A DNA stretch of 64,000 nucleotides from Darksidea phi (lineage: Eukaryota > Ascomycota > Dothideomycetes > Pleosporales > Lentitheciaceae), in contig JASJFT010000069.1 in the NCBI GenBank assembly GCA_030770425.1, forward strand, positions 144,332 through 208,331. Reading direction: 5' to 3'. Below are positions 1-12,366 of this stretch, piece after piece; within the stretch, counting starts at the first letter, position 1, and the number at the start of each line of letters is the position of its first letter. A model generated the notes under the pieces. That model saw only the letters and a program-made list of their open reading frames with translations. It did not search any database and was not told the DNA's origin. The translations under genes were made by a program, and so were the position numbers.

Positions 1-391
1 CGGCGAGGTCCATTTGGCTGGCTTGCACGGGAACAGGCTTGCCGCGCTGCGATCACGAATGAACTGGGCGGTGCTGAATGTGGCTCCGCGGTAGCATTTG
101 TTGTCGCTGTTCAATTCGCGATGCGGGTCATCGTCGGCTCTCCTCGCTGGCTAGCAAGCTTTCCCCGTAGAAAATCCTTCCTCGTAGACAAATGGATCCA
201 GTATAACACCATGTCCATAGAAGGGAGTTTGCCACGCAGTCCTGTCGACGTCTGACTCGTGCAGCCTGCCAAACGTCGTCACTCGCATGTTCTTGCTGAT
301 CCGTCCGCTTTTAAACAGAGATGGGTGACGGCCGGGTGGCCACCATCATATCAATCATTGACCCTCGTCTAAATCTCTAACTCAACCTGCC
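1..391. other. intergenic left edge
   Basis: I see no supportable coding segment here. It should contain the promoter and 5' leader of the regulator starting at 392. No open frame longer than about 60 codons with recognisable similarity is present. Confidence 0.5.
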
Positions 392-2932
392 ATGGCCACT
401 TTTCGTCCGCTTCAGCCCGCGCCCACGGAAGAACAGGCTCCTCAACCCCAGGGTAGACCGCTACTAATGCCGAAACCGAAGCGAACCGTGACACTCGGAG
501 CTTGTGTGGCCTGTAAGCCTGTCCATTTGGCACCTCCCCAGAGACCCTCCTGGTCTGCACCAACATGTAGCAACTACCTTCATAACTTTGCTAATCATGT
601 GATCGCCAGGTCGCAAGCGAAAGTCAAAGGTAGGCACAGAGCTTAGCTTTTGGTAAAACATGCCTCGGGTACTGACAGGGTGCAGTGCGACGGCCACCGT
701 CCAGTGTGTACTTGTTGTGCTCAGAAAGAGACAGAATGTGCCTATGAGCTAGGACCGAACGAGAAGCCGTTTCAGGCAATGAAAAGGAAGAACGAGGAGA
801 TGCAGGGCGAACTCTCAAATTTGCGCCAACTCTACGATTTTCTACGCCTACGTCCCGAACACGAGGCGTTGGAGTTCCTGAAACGAATACGGGTCCATCC
901 TCCCGATATATCGCCTTCTCATCGCATACAAGAACTAGCCGAGGCCGCTCGGCACGGTGACCTTGAGCCCCCATGCAGCCTTCCTACGAGGCACCGGGCC
1001 GATTTCGGACACCCTTTGACGCTGCCGCCCCTCCGCCTCGCACTTGACTCCCCAAGTTCCGATTCAAATCATCTTCCGTTCCCAAGCATGCTCGCGTTAA
1101 GTCCGGGGGGCCCCGCGAGCCAGCGGCGCCGTCATACTTCAGACGCAGATGTCTCCGCCCGGTATGCAATACAGGCAACATTGGTAGGGCAATTTTGACC
1201 AACCTCAGTTCAGATAGCCATAAGTCTCCCTCTCTTCCGAGCCTTATAGAGGCGTTCCTACATCCCCTAGATGAGTCATCCGATTCTCGACTAGCTGCAG
1301 CGAAGAACTGGACAAGAGTCACAGACGACAGCCAATTTTTGGCCTCGCTTCTGTCCGCCTGGCATACGTGGGAGTATTCCTACTATCATTTCTTCGATTG
1401 GGACATCTTCCTAGAAGACATGTTGAACAACCGGACAGACTTTTGTTCGGAGCTACTTGTAAATGCAATCTTAGCTACTGCCGGCGTAAGTGAAAGACAG
1501 GCTCTAACATATACACTCAGGTATGTTTCAAGTAAAAGTTGGCTGACTCTTCACCAGTTCCAGTCGCCACTCGTGAACGACCGTTCCAAACCTTTTAGCG
1601 ACAATGCTATGACTCGCTTTTACAGAGAAGCCCGGCGGTTATGGGAGCTTGAAGAGGGTCAAGACAATCTTCCTCGTCTTCAAGCCGCATTGTGCCTGTT
1701 CATGGTATTGGGTAAACACGGTCGCGACAAGGTCGGACATACCTTTCTACTAGAAGCATGTCGAATCGCTCGCAGTTTGGGCTTGTTCCGCCTCTCACCT
1801 TCTCCTGCACAGAAACCACCACATGTATCAGGAGAGAAATGGGCGAAAGCTCGAGCTGTGAGCGCATGGGCATTGTTTAATTTTCAATTGTGAGTTCGAC
1901 GCAGGATCGATTTGTGTGTCATATGGCTCACAAACCCAGGACGATGTCTTTCACTTACTCCTTCCCGCCAATACTCCAATCTCAACCACCGTTCGCCATT
2001 CCCTACGATGATACACCTGAAAGAGAAGGTACGCAACTATCGTTTTGCTTGTTGCTGTTATTTGCCAACACCTGTAGCTCTTTTTCGTTCCGAATGCGCT
2101 CGCAACGTGATTATCCTAGATTGCTCGAAGGCCCTCATGGATCCAGAAGAACCTGCCCCCGGTATTCCCCCAAAACCTGAAGAGGTTGAGGTGCTATACC
2201 TCAGGTTGAAGACCTGGTACGATGCACGACCGCAGAGCGTCCTTCCAGAAAACTTTCCTTCCCCTCAGAATCTGCTTACTGCGTAAGTCTCTCAGCTACC
2301 ATACATCGTGCCACCGTCTGACTCTGTTCAGTATGCAGTATCACGTGTCTGTTGTCCGACTGTTTCAACCATTCGTCGATCGTGAAAGCTCCATCGGACG
2401 AATAACATCCTATCGGGATCACGCGCGCACGTTAACATCCGCGGCGATCCAGGAGCTACGCCAGCTCATCATCCTTCAAGATATACGGCACGGCTGGACA
2501 AATGCCATACCGCTCGTTCTACACACAATAGTAGTCACAAGCTTTGGTTCTCTTGAAGAAATAGCGTTCCAAAACTGGTCAGAATCTGCACAAGAACCCA
2601 GTGGACCATACCAGGGTCTCTTGACCTGTCTACGGGCAATGAGTACCGTGTCAAGCTACGTCTTCTACGCACAGCTGCTCTTCCGTCTTCTCACGCAAAC
2701 TTGCCAAACGCTGCACGTACCATTACCTGCAGAAATTGTCAGTCGACTGAATGATTATCAGAGTGAGGAATGGACTAAGAATGCGGCGAACGTTGTGAGC
2801 AGCCAATATATTGCGGATTTGAGAAAGGCGGCATCGGATGTCGAAAACGCGAGAATGGACGCTATCATTTCGCAATGGGACGCTTTGGCTATCGTAGAAG
2901 AAGGGGTGAAAGCGAAGAAGACGGATTCGTAG
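392..2932 (+). CDS. Zn2Cys6 fungal transcription factor with fungal-specific TF domain
   Basis: Probable nuclear DNA-binding regulator of about 706 aa. Exons: 392-512, 610-629, 686-1161, 1209-1485, 1558-1889, 1940-2028, 2078-2282, 2332-2932. The binuclear zinc cluster is split over three exons. Splicing out 513-609 and 630-685 joins ACVAC, RKRKSK and CDGHRPVC into a canonical C-x2-C-x6-C-x6-C-x2-C-x6-C cluster (Cys 38, 41, 48, 55, 58, 65). A Lys/Glu-rich probable coiled coil follows at about residues 75-100. A fungal-specific middle homology region starts near residue 257 (WHTWEYSYYHFFDWD; later REARRLWELEEGQDN and ACRIARSLGLF), in the style of NirA-like regulators. The 72-nt intron 1486-1557 is in frame, so the unspliced frame also reads through it. 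Target genes are unknown, and no metabolic cluster lies directly beside it. The family call is firm; individual splice sites are inferred. Confidence 0.88.
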
Positions 2933-5900
2933 GCGATTACGGTCACTGTAGGAGCGCCTGTAGCCCAAGATCGGGTTGAAACGTTTCCCGACCTTTCAAC
3001 CTCTCTCGCTTCCGCCATCTTCCTCGATTCCCTGGCTTTATCAAAGCGGTTCGATCTTGGAATCACTTGTCCGCCGCTCTGGGCATGTTTCACCTATACT
3101 GTCTGGCGTTCCGTCATTCTTTGGCGGCCGAATTTGGTCTGCCCCTGCCTCGGTCTTGGTGCGTTCTTTTATCACGGCACTTTTCATTGGCCTAAAAATC
3201 AGAGGAAGCAACCGTTGCGCTAGTCAGCGTAGAACTTTCTCCCCTCGGAATATCTCCTCTCAAAATCCTCTCCTCGGATATTGGTTTTTACAGTGTGGAT
3301 GATTGGATTTTCCTGCTCCGCTGCTAGAGAGTTTGGAGTTGGTGTCGTGTAAGGTGGCCTCGTAAGTTTCGGTTCGTCTTGCTGCATCTTTTTGTTTAGA
3401 ATGGTTTATGAGCGAACCGTCGACGAGTGATCCTGCATACGGCCGTCTTTACAAAGGCTCAGATGTATCCACCGTCTACATAGAGAAGCTTCTTTCGTTG
3501 ATAAAGCACGTATTTGCTATTAGCGTCCGCAGCGTTTATCTCCCCCATCTGCTTTTAGATAGATATAAGGAGATTAATGGCCGCATATACTGGCGGCATC
3601 ATGTCTTATCAGCCCAACCCCAACCCGTTTACCACCCTAGGCGTATCTCTATTTTATACTATAGATACTTTCTATATTCGCCTTAAATAGTATAAATTAT
3701 GCCGTAAGTATACATGGTCAAGATAGAAACAAATTAAAGGATGCGAACGAGCTTTAGATTCGTCGATTATGGAACTTGTGCGTGCAAGATGGACCTCTTA
3801 TAGTAATGGTCTTATCTTTGCACTGACGTGGCTTGTAGAAGGACGAGGGGAGGATGCATGACAGGCATATCTGCACCTCGCTCTTTTCCGTCTATAATTA
3901 GGTACCATGTAGGCCGCGTTATGACGCATGACTGCCCGGTGACCCTGCTAGAATCACTTTCCAGAATCACTTTCCCGCCGAGCCTTTCGCTATACCATGC
4001 GAGGAGCTCCACTTTCACAGGAAATGGGCACCTCCATGGGGATGCAGAATCACCTTCGTTCTGTTCTGGACTTACGAAGCCACTCGTGGCTGAGCTCTGC
4101 CCCATGATGTTGGGCTTGAGGCAGTGGTGCCCAAACGTGGACTCTACCCCCAAACTTTTACCCTCCGACGCGCAAAGCCTTCAACCATTCTAAGCATCTA
4201 CAACAATGACAGTCAAGAATCACCCTGGGGTCGGCTACCAAACCACCAAACCAGACGAGCTCGGCCGCAGCGACGCGTGCTTCATCGAGGAGCAGTTTGC
4301 GGTAGGGAGTGAAGCCAAGAAGATATTTCTAAATGTGCGCGGAGGACGGTAGCCAAGATTAGAATGCATGGTACGACGATGTGGTGCGGCCTCGGGGTTG
4401 ACATGACCGCTTTTACGACCGTGATGTTGACTACCCCCCCATCCCGAACTCGGCCGCGCTGGAAGATATAAAGGCCATTGTTCTGTGCTGTCCTTCCCAC
4501 AGCCTTGAGCAACGGCTCATATTCGTATGCGTAGGCTGGGGCGGTCGACGTCGCTTGAGTAGTACCCGTAGCAACGGACTACGGAAACGGACTGCGGAAG
4601 CGTTTTCGGGACGGACAAGGCGGGCGGGGCAAGACTGGCTGGTCAGCGAGCTATCCGCGGATGACGGCGGAGTTGAACATGGGGAAATGTGCGGGCATTA
4701 GATGCTGCTAGAGTCGCAGCCAGGCGAGGGATGTCTGAGGACTCGATTATTTGCGTCGGCGTGTACAGGTTATCGCTAGCCGCGTAGCCTCTGCTGTGAC
4801 GGTGACAGTGACGCGCGAAGGACGATTTACTTGGAAGAGACGACGTAAGATAGCCGTAGGATGAGGAGTAATTATCTATGATAGTCACCGGTTCAGAAAA
4901 GATTCGGGCGTGGGGTGGGGAGGCCTTGAAGATGGATTATCTTATCCTAGTGTCCGTGCCAAGCCGTACCTCGCGTTTTGCCGCATAGCTTCCACAGCAT
5001 CGACTTCATCTGGCAACCATCCTCAGGGTCGGCCCCTTACACTAGCTGCATAAATTGCCTGCTTCACCGTCGTCTCTCTGCCGTTATCTCTCTGCCGTCG
5101 CTCTCCACTATCGTCTCTCTGCCTCTCTGCTGTCGCCTCTCCGCCGTCGCCTCTCGTTGCTCATAAAAACGCACTTCTGTCAAAAGATTTGTCAGCATGC
5201 CCGACGGTCACATTTAATACCCCACCGGATTTAGCCGCGAAGACATTGTGTCTTGGGGGGAATATAGGCACAGTGTGCTTGGACGCTGCGTTGAACACTG
5301 TGGTAAACTCTGCTTACGGCGGCGATGATTGCAAGCCTCACATTGGAGTTGAGCGGCGTATCTATGAGCGCTTCTAGCGAAATGGCGGATATGGCGGGCT
5401 TCTGTAGTACTACGGCCTATATGAGTTGGGCATCCGCCTTGAATACGCTCCTAATTTGAATCTCTTGAATTACCTTCGGATCCCAAGCTCCTTGTTGCCA
5501 GTTTGGGAGTTGCCTGTTTAGGAAGTGCGAGTGCAGGCGCCCGCTCGCTTCCTTCCGAACGTAATGTGGGTAGCAGAACAGCTTCGATGTGCAGGCTGCG
5601 GTGTGTAGCTTGCAGTGTGCAGCATGCCGTAGATGCTTGTCGTCTGTAAACACGAGAGGCACGCCCTTCATCGATGTCAGAGCCCGTCACCTTGAACGTG
5701 CAAGCCTCTAAGGGGTCGCTATCTAAGTAGTCTTCTTTTGTGCCGAAATTGGAAAGGGCCGTGGCGGCCTGGGATTTGGTTGAAAGGTTCCGTGAAATGT
5801 ATATAGACTCAAAGGAAGTGTGCACGGCGGTGGAAGGGCTGTGAAATGGCTTGCATTCAAGTGTTTGATGGTGGTGTCTTCTGCATTTTTGCGCCCCGCT

Positions 5901-6720
5901 CTGTCTGTCGTCCACGCTTAGTGGTAGGGACGGTGCCAGGCGTCTAGAAGCGTAGTCCGGTCTACACAGTAATCACAACCGAAGCAAGGCTGTCGGCTTC
6001 TACGAAGTACAATGCTATGCGTACGAACACCAGGGTCCGACGCACAGAATCATGGGCTCTTGCAGGCGTCCATCCAACTGTTGTGCCCCTCTGTTCAAGC
6101 CTCGAAGCTCGTCTTCAAACTCGCCTCTGTCCTGTCACTGCGAACTTACCTATGTAGTGCATTGCCTGCTTCGACCCACCAGTTGGCGGCGAAAACTAGG
6201 CTACGGCGCGGCCCTCAGGCGGCGGGGCCAAATGCGCTGCGATCCACTTAGAACCACATGCGGTGCCGTCTTGATTGGACGGCGCCCTAACCTAATCTAG
6301 TAACTACCAGCCGCACAGCTCTGCCTGAGTGCGACTTCATTGGACGAGTGACATGATGCTGTTTCCATCCTGTGTGTGTGTGTTTTTTTTTTCTGACAGG
6401 ATTTTCTGTGCTCTCTGATACGGCATCTTCAAATGCTTACGTCCCAGTCATGCCGTGTGCTGTATGTATAAAGACATGGCCGCCCTCCGGCTGGAAATTG
6501 AATACATCGTCAAGGTCTCCATTACCTGAAAGACTTTCGAGTCCATACTCCTGCGAATATATTTGTATGCTCAACCTTCGTTCCTCCGGCTGCCGCAAAC
6601 CCGAGTGCAACACCGCAGTGCCATCTCTTTCTTCCCTATTTCATCCAATACCATTTATGAAATCCGTAAAGCTCGCTCTTGTTCAACGAGAAACAAGCAC
6701 GAATAACTGTCTCTAGAAAT
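2933..6720. other. long gene-poor interval
   Basis: About 3.8 kb without a convincing gene apart from the weak relic at 4206-4490. Short open frames occur on both strands but show no recognisable family, no consistent splice-linked extension and no protein-like periodicity. A pyrimidine-rich stretch built on degenerate CTCTCTGCCGTC-like units lies at about 5067-5160. Around 3640-3730 the sequence is AT-rich. The interval may hold degenerated repeats. Confidence 0.4.
4206..4490 (+). pseudogene. possible gene relic, family not recognised
   Basis: An ATG at 4206 opens 32 codons of protein-like sequence (MTVKNHPGVGYQTTKPDELG and on). A plausible GT-AG intron (4302-4362) follows, and the phase-0 continuation reads NAWYDDVVRPRG before TGA at 4399. 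The same frame after the stop again looks protein-like (HDRFYDRDVDYPPIPN). That pattern suits a gene with a disabling stop, or a very short peptide. I do not recognise the family and assign no function. Confidence 0.25.
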
Positions 6721-7015
6721 ATGTCTCCGTGAGCAACGCCTTCCATCACATCTTCCTGCTTCATTGCGGCACTAACAACCCACCCCTAGCGAATCTAAAG
6801 CACCTTTGACTACCCAAGCAACTACTTCCGATGTACCCAAGTCGCAGACATCCCCAAGTGGTCCTCCCGCCAAGCCAGACCTTGCATCTGAGCAACCCGT
6901 CTCCTCATCGAACAACATGAACACACACGATATCAAGGGTGTGAGCAACGCTGTTGCGAGATGGTTGGTCAGTGAAGATGACCCATGGTCAGCTGTCAAT
7001 CGCCGGAATGACTAA
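6721..7015 (+). CDS. small hydrophilic protein, 77 aa, two exons
   Basis: Exon 1 is only 8 nt (6721-6728, ATGTCTCC). A 61-nt intron (6729-6789) has a GTGAGC donor, an ACTAAC branch site and a CCCCTAG acceptor. Exon 2 runs 6790-7015. The protein begins MSPESKAPLTTQ, is rich in Ser, Thr, Pro, Gln and Asn, and ends in a more ordered, possibly helical segment (NTHDIKGVSNAVARWLV) and a polar tail. It has no signal peptide or membrane segment. I do not recognise the family. The intact splice signals and clean reading frame in an otherwise gene-poor stretch argue for a real gene. Automated callers would probably miss the 8-nt first exon. Confidence 0.5.
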
Positions 7016-8135
7016 CGGGACGTTACCGTGCCTGTTAACTATCTATTATGGTTCGCCCTATGACGCTCGTTTCGTGTCTTTGTTGGGAAGGTCTACGTAT
7101 ACAAGGCGAAGGATGCTGCAATAGGCTAAGCGTAGTTGTTACAATGAACGTCTCGAATGTTATATCTGTTGTTAGCTGTCTTCATCAGTGCTCGTAAAGC
7201 CTGCCAGTGCCGTACTTCTCATCCGAATTATGCTACATCGAGAAGGCTCTGTTCTCTAATTGGTGTAGCGGTGAAGACACGCCCGTGGACAATGATCACC
7301 TGTCTATGGATCGCGCCCCTCCCGAATTCGGTAACTACAGCACATATCCACTGGCTCTGCCCATCCCAACTACTGCGACCGTGCGACCTTGGGACCTTGA
7401 CGACCTGACTCGTTCTACTAGCATAGCTGTTGCGTCAAAACGGGAACCTATCTATCTCCCCTCGCGGCCTTACATAGTACGGCTGATCAGGATCCCTTAC
7501 CGTTACTGCTTTACTCGTAGGTTTATATACAGGTGCGGTACGGGTTGCGACGGTAGTATAAGTACGGCGGTTGGCCTGTATTAGACAAGGTTCACTTTCG
7601 CTGTGAAGATGGACACTTCACGAATCGGGCGGGCAGGCGTCCCTGCGAGCGTATTTTTTGTATCAGCATGGTTACAGGGCTTCAGGAGTCACCTTAGCAC
7701 GCTACGCAAGGGCATTATCGCAAAAAATCAAACTTGTGCCGACTTGCGGATGCTGCGAAATCAAAGCACCGATGGTTTGTTCCAGTACAGCGGTTCTCCC
7801 TCACCGGTGGATGCACTTTAGCTTGAAAGACGCTCAAAATGGAAAGTATGGCATCGCATTGCAGGCGGCTTAAAATAGAGACTCGACCTTACCCTAATTA
7901 GGCAATTATTGAAGACCTAGCCAATCAGTAATGGCCTTGTCAAGCTTGGTCACGCTATGCCGCACTAGTTAATTACGGATCCTTGGCGTGAGGGGGCTGA
8001 AGGAACAACATTCAGCTCGGAGAATCAGACATTTTAATGTTCACTGCCCCCAATCTAAAGATCTTTTCTTGTCATCTTACAGATATTCCCTTATCACCTT
8101 TCATTGCCTTGTCGTTTGTATGAGAGCTCATCAGC
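7016..8135. other. intergenic, no gene seen
   Basis: Open frames near 7157-7584 and 7603-7873 are short, overlap each other in different frames and show no family signature. The 3' part should contain the promoter of the Clr5-ankyrin gene. Confidence 0.4.
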
Positions 8136-11100
8136 ATGCCAACGCGTTTCTACAAGCCAAACGTCCCAAATCGGGCCATGAGCAAACCTATCCCTGATGA
8201 TATATGGGAGGCTAATAGGCCCTTCATTGAAGAGGAGCGTGAAAAGGGCACGAGTATTGAAAAGATTGCGCATATCCTAAGCAGTCGACCTGATCCGAAC
8301 TTTGCTCCAAGGTAAGCTGCTTTCAATCTTATACGAGAACCGTACATAGCTCACCCAAGCAAGTGCAAGTCAACTTCGTCATCGTATCAAACACAAATGG
8401 AGAGCCAAGGAGCGAAGAGACATCTCGGCTATCCCACAGCGAGTTAGCAATTCCACTAGGAACGCAGCATTCGGCGTCCAGAACGATTTTTCATCCCAGA
8501 CTATACATCCGATAGATAACTTGACGAGTTTCGAAATCGATGGCAATCCTTTCAACATACCCAACACGTCATGGATACTTCCAATTGGCCATACGCTTCC
8601 AAATCTCTCCCCATATGATCCCCGGTGGACAGTGAGATCCCCAAACCTTAATTCTATCAATCACCAGCAGCTATTCTTTCCTAGCTCATCAAACCAACAA
8701 CTTCCGGCTATGTTCGAGATGTTTCCGTATCCGAGTAATGATTTGGCAAATTTTTCATCATACACACAGTCCGATTCGCCTACAATTGGAAACTTCGGGC
8801 CCCCAGAAGAAACCGATATATTACGAATCATCCTATTTATCCTCGAAAATGACCTCCTGAGGACCGCACCGTATGGTTTACGCCAAACTCTGTTGAGCCA
8901 CACAAGATCAATTCATCCTCAGTCGGTAACAGAAGTGTTGCGTCTAAGCTTGAACAACTCATTGGATGATGAGACCTCGGAGAAGGCGTTCCTCTTTGCA
9001 GTAGAGGCTGGCAACCACGGTCTGACCCAGATCTTCATAGACGGAAAGATAAAGCTCACCTCAACTTCTGCGGTCAAGGCGTACAATATGGCTCTCAAGG
9101 ATGAGAATCTGAACCTAGTTCGTTTCATGTTGTCCGCATACGTCGATTTGAGCATGTTTGATCCATTTTCATACTTCGGATCGTTGCGCAAACCTCTCAA
9201 TTCTCTGTTTAGTCTAAGTTCATGGGGCTCCGTATATACAACACGCCAGGGATGGAACAGAAAAGTGAAATCTTCTCTGGAATTCGCTTGTCTGCGACGG
9301 AACTACGAGCTTGTGGATCTACTGCTATGCGCTGGTGCAAGCACTACACACGTCCCAGGCTATATTGATGAAGAATCTGGAGAATTTATTCCACCGGAAA
9401 GCATCAATCCCGTTACAGCCGCTCTCTCTACCATAACCGACGATTTCGTGTGGCTTCGGAAACAGTCGGATAGCATTTCAATCGTCAAAAGAATCATCGA
9501 AAGGCTTGTTGAAAAGGAAGCAGATGTTAATTCCTCTTCTGGTTGTGCTGCCTGCTCTTCATCCAACCACTGTCCAACCGCTGTGCCCATTATTGAAGCC
9601 GCCAGTCAACTTCATTTGGATATTATACGATACCTACTGGAAAAAGGAGCTCAAGTTCATGAACGCTCTATGGGACGTAGCGTGCTGCTTTACATTGCAG
9701 CAAGCCAATGGTCTCTCTACTCCACAGCAAGCGCACAAGCACTCATCAAGGCGGGGGTTGATGTGAACCAAAAGATAGCCGTAAAAGAGATAACTTTTTC
9801 AGACGACGCACGAAGATGGACGGAAGTCAAACTTCAGATGTGTAAAGGGGATCGAGGATCTTACGTTGAGATCGACGCAGTTAGCGCTCTTGAACTCGCA
9901 GTGGAGACTGGTAACATGGAGTTCATCAACATCCTTCTCGATGCCAAACCTCAAGACGAACTACCGATTCCATACCAACTACTGGCCGCGATCCGAGGAC
10001 AAGACCCACGCTCCGCAAACCTCCTTTTAGGGTCTGGAGTTGTGCCCAAAAATCCTTTGGACGCCGTACAAGAAGCACTCCGCAACTCCATGCCCGAAAT
10101 TGTTTATTTCCTCATAGAACTTGCTCAAGAAAACGGAAATTCGTGGCCTACAGCATCTAATGGCCGCCAGCTGGAAGTTGGCACAATACAGTTCCTTCTA
10201 AACGCCGAGTGCACTCCGGAATTCGTAGCTCTCTGGGAGGCGTTGGACGTTGCGACCGATCATGGGGACACCGCACTTGTACAGCGGCTCCTAACCATCA
10301 ACAACGAATCAGACCATGGGTCTATGTCAAGCCAGTCCAGTGCCCTTCTCAAAGCTGTGCACGGAGGACATGAAGCGATCGTGAAACTGTTGCTCGATCA
10401 TGGAGCGACCCCGTCCGATGAAGAAATCAACGCTGCTTTAAGGAACCGAAATAGGTCCATACTTCGGCTTTTATGCGGTTACCAGAAATATACATTCAAC
10501 ATTAAACAGGAAAACTTTCCGTTCATCCTTGATCTCGATCTCTCTCAGGACCCAGTAGCTGCTTTAGTTCTCGAGCATAGGGCATCGACTTGTTCAGCTT
10601 GTCGCTTGCCTCGCTTCCCCGAACGAGACCCTTACTCCCGATTCCCCGGACGAGACCCTTACTCCCGAACCCACGCACCATTTCCGACTTGGATGATAGA
10701 AAGAGGCAATCTTAAGCTTATTTCCATGGCCAAAGAGTTGCATGTTCCAATGGAAGAAGAGTGGATTACAGAAGCTGTGAGGTTCGACCAGTTTGCTATG
10801 CTAGTCGCTCTACTGGACCAGTTCCAAGCACAGGCCGACCCACACTCACCAGCATTTGGCATGGAAGCCTTAATAGAAGCAGTTCAAACCGACTCAATTA
10901 GAGCTGTAGATAAGCTTCTTACGTTTGGAGTCAATCCTGTCTATCGGGATCCTTCCAAATATCGATATTACACCTCAGCCTTGGGTGCTGCTATCAAGAA
11001 GGCTCCTAGTAGTGTTGGGACGCGGATGTTACATGCCCTGCTCGAAAGCGTTCCTGATAAAGATTGTATCGTAGGTCCATTCTATGGGATTTCTTGTACG

Positions 11101-11625
11101 GCCCTGCTAGCAGCAATTGAAGTTGGGAATCTGTCGTACGCCACAATCTTGATCGATGCCGGAGCCGATGTCGATTTGCCACCAACGAAAAAAACACAAC
11201 GGACTCCTCTCCAAGCGGCATGCGCAACTGGGAACAAGAAGATGGTGAAGCTGCTCCTTGGCCGAGGTGCAGACATCCATACACCTGCCTTCAGATACAA
11301 AGGAGCCACGGCACTTCAATTTGCGGCGATGTCTGGACAAATTGAGATTTTACTTGACCTACTGCATCGCGGCGCGGATGTAAACGCTCCAGCTGCTCGT
11401 TTCGATGGTAGGACCGCAATCCAAGGCGCTGCTGAGCATGGAAGAGTCAGCGCGGTTAAGCTCCTATTAGATTACGGAGTAAAGATTAATGGAGAGTATG
11501 CTAGGCAGTATAAAAGAGCTCTAGAGCTGGCAGTAAAGAATGGACATAGAAAGGTTAAAAGTATATTGGAAGAGGCGAAGGAAAGTACTCTGCTTAGAGA
11601 TGCTAGCTGCTTCGAATGTAGATAA
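8136..11625 (+). CDS. Clr5-domain ankyrin-repeat protein
   Basis: About 1145 aa. Exon 1 is 8136-8311 and exon 2 is 8364-11625, separated by a 52-nt intron; an acceptor 6 nt further on is equally in frame. The spliced N-terminus forms a Clr5 domain: IPDDIWEANRPFIEEEREKG, then IEKIAHILSSR, then SQLRHRIKHKWRAKERRD across the splice. That confirms the start upstream of the long open frame. Many ankyrin-type helices follow, degenerate in the centre and clear at the C-terminus (for example TPLQAACATGNKKMVKLLL, GATALQFAAMSGQIEILLDL, TAIQGAAEHGRVSAVKLLLD). A 9-residue unit, FPxRDPYSR, is duplicated in tandem at about 10615-10668. Clr5-ankyrin proteins are common, expanded and mostly uncharacterised in Pezizomycotina. 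A role in DNA or chromatin binding is only suggested by the Clr5 name. Confidence 0.85.
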
Positions 11626-12366
11626 TCGGAGCCGGGAATGGGTGCCGAGAGATTGGGGTCGATTCAGGGCTCCACCCAAAGGGGCGCAAAAATGGTGTTT
11701 TGCTGGAGTTGAATTCATCGCCTCTTTTCCTCATTCAAGCGGGTAAAGACCAAATACAAGACCACATGTTGTCCAATAGAATGGTCAGGCCCACCGCGTG
11801 TAGCATGCCAGCAGGGTATAAGCATGTCTACCATGATGGAGATCCGCCATAGAGTTCGTGTGTGGCCTTGTACTCTTGGTAAAGGTTCTAAGGGGAGGTC
11901 TCGATTTCTGGACAGAACAGGAATCCCGACACCCTCACGGGGAGCCGTCCATGGCGGGTGTGATAGGCAAGTATAGCGCAAGCATCTCGAAGCACTGTAG
12001 GTAGAGATCTATCATAGAGTTAGTATCGCAGCCTTATACTCTTGGTAATGGGTGAGCCTAGGGAGGTCGCCACTGTTTGGACGTCCAAATATCGGCGAAC
12101 CCCCTCCACACGGCGACCCTCGGGCACCGCGAGCATGCCGAACGCTCCAAATCAGAGCTGCAGTCGGCATGCGACTACGCCATGACGGCTTCCCAATCAA
12201 CCATCGCTTATCACAAGAGACGAACTTACAACAAAAAGTGTTGCACCAAAAGCAAGTTCTCCTCTTTTGGATGTATCCCAAACTTAGCAGCTCCGCCCGG
12301 AGCAGGGCGAGACGAAACGCCGCCAAGCCTTCACGCGCGCTGATTGGCCCGCGCGCCGAGCATGAA
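11626..12366. other. intergenic with a diverged direct repeat
   Basis: No gene is seen. Two diverged copies of a roughly 65-bp unit lie at about 11848-11915 and 12013-12080. Both read from CATAGAGTT through TACTCTTGGTAA into a GGGAGGTC-type segment. The block just upstream of 12367 may be the promoter of the former glucosidase II beta copy. Confidence 0.35.
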
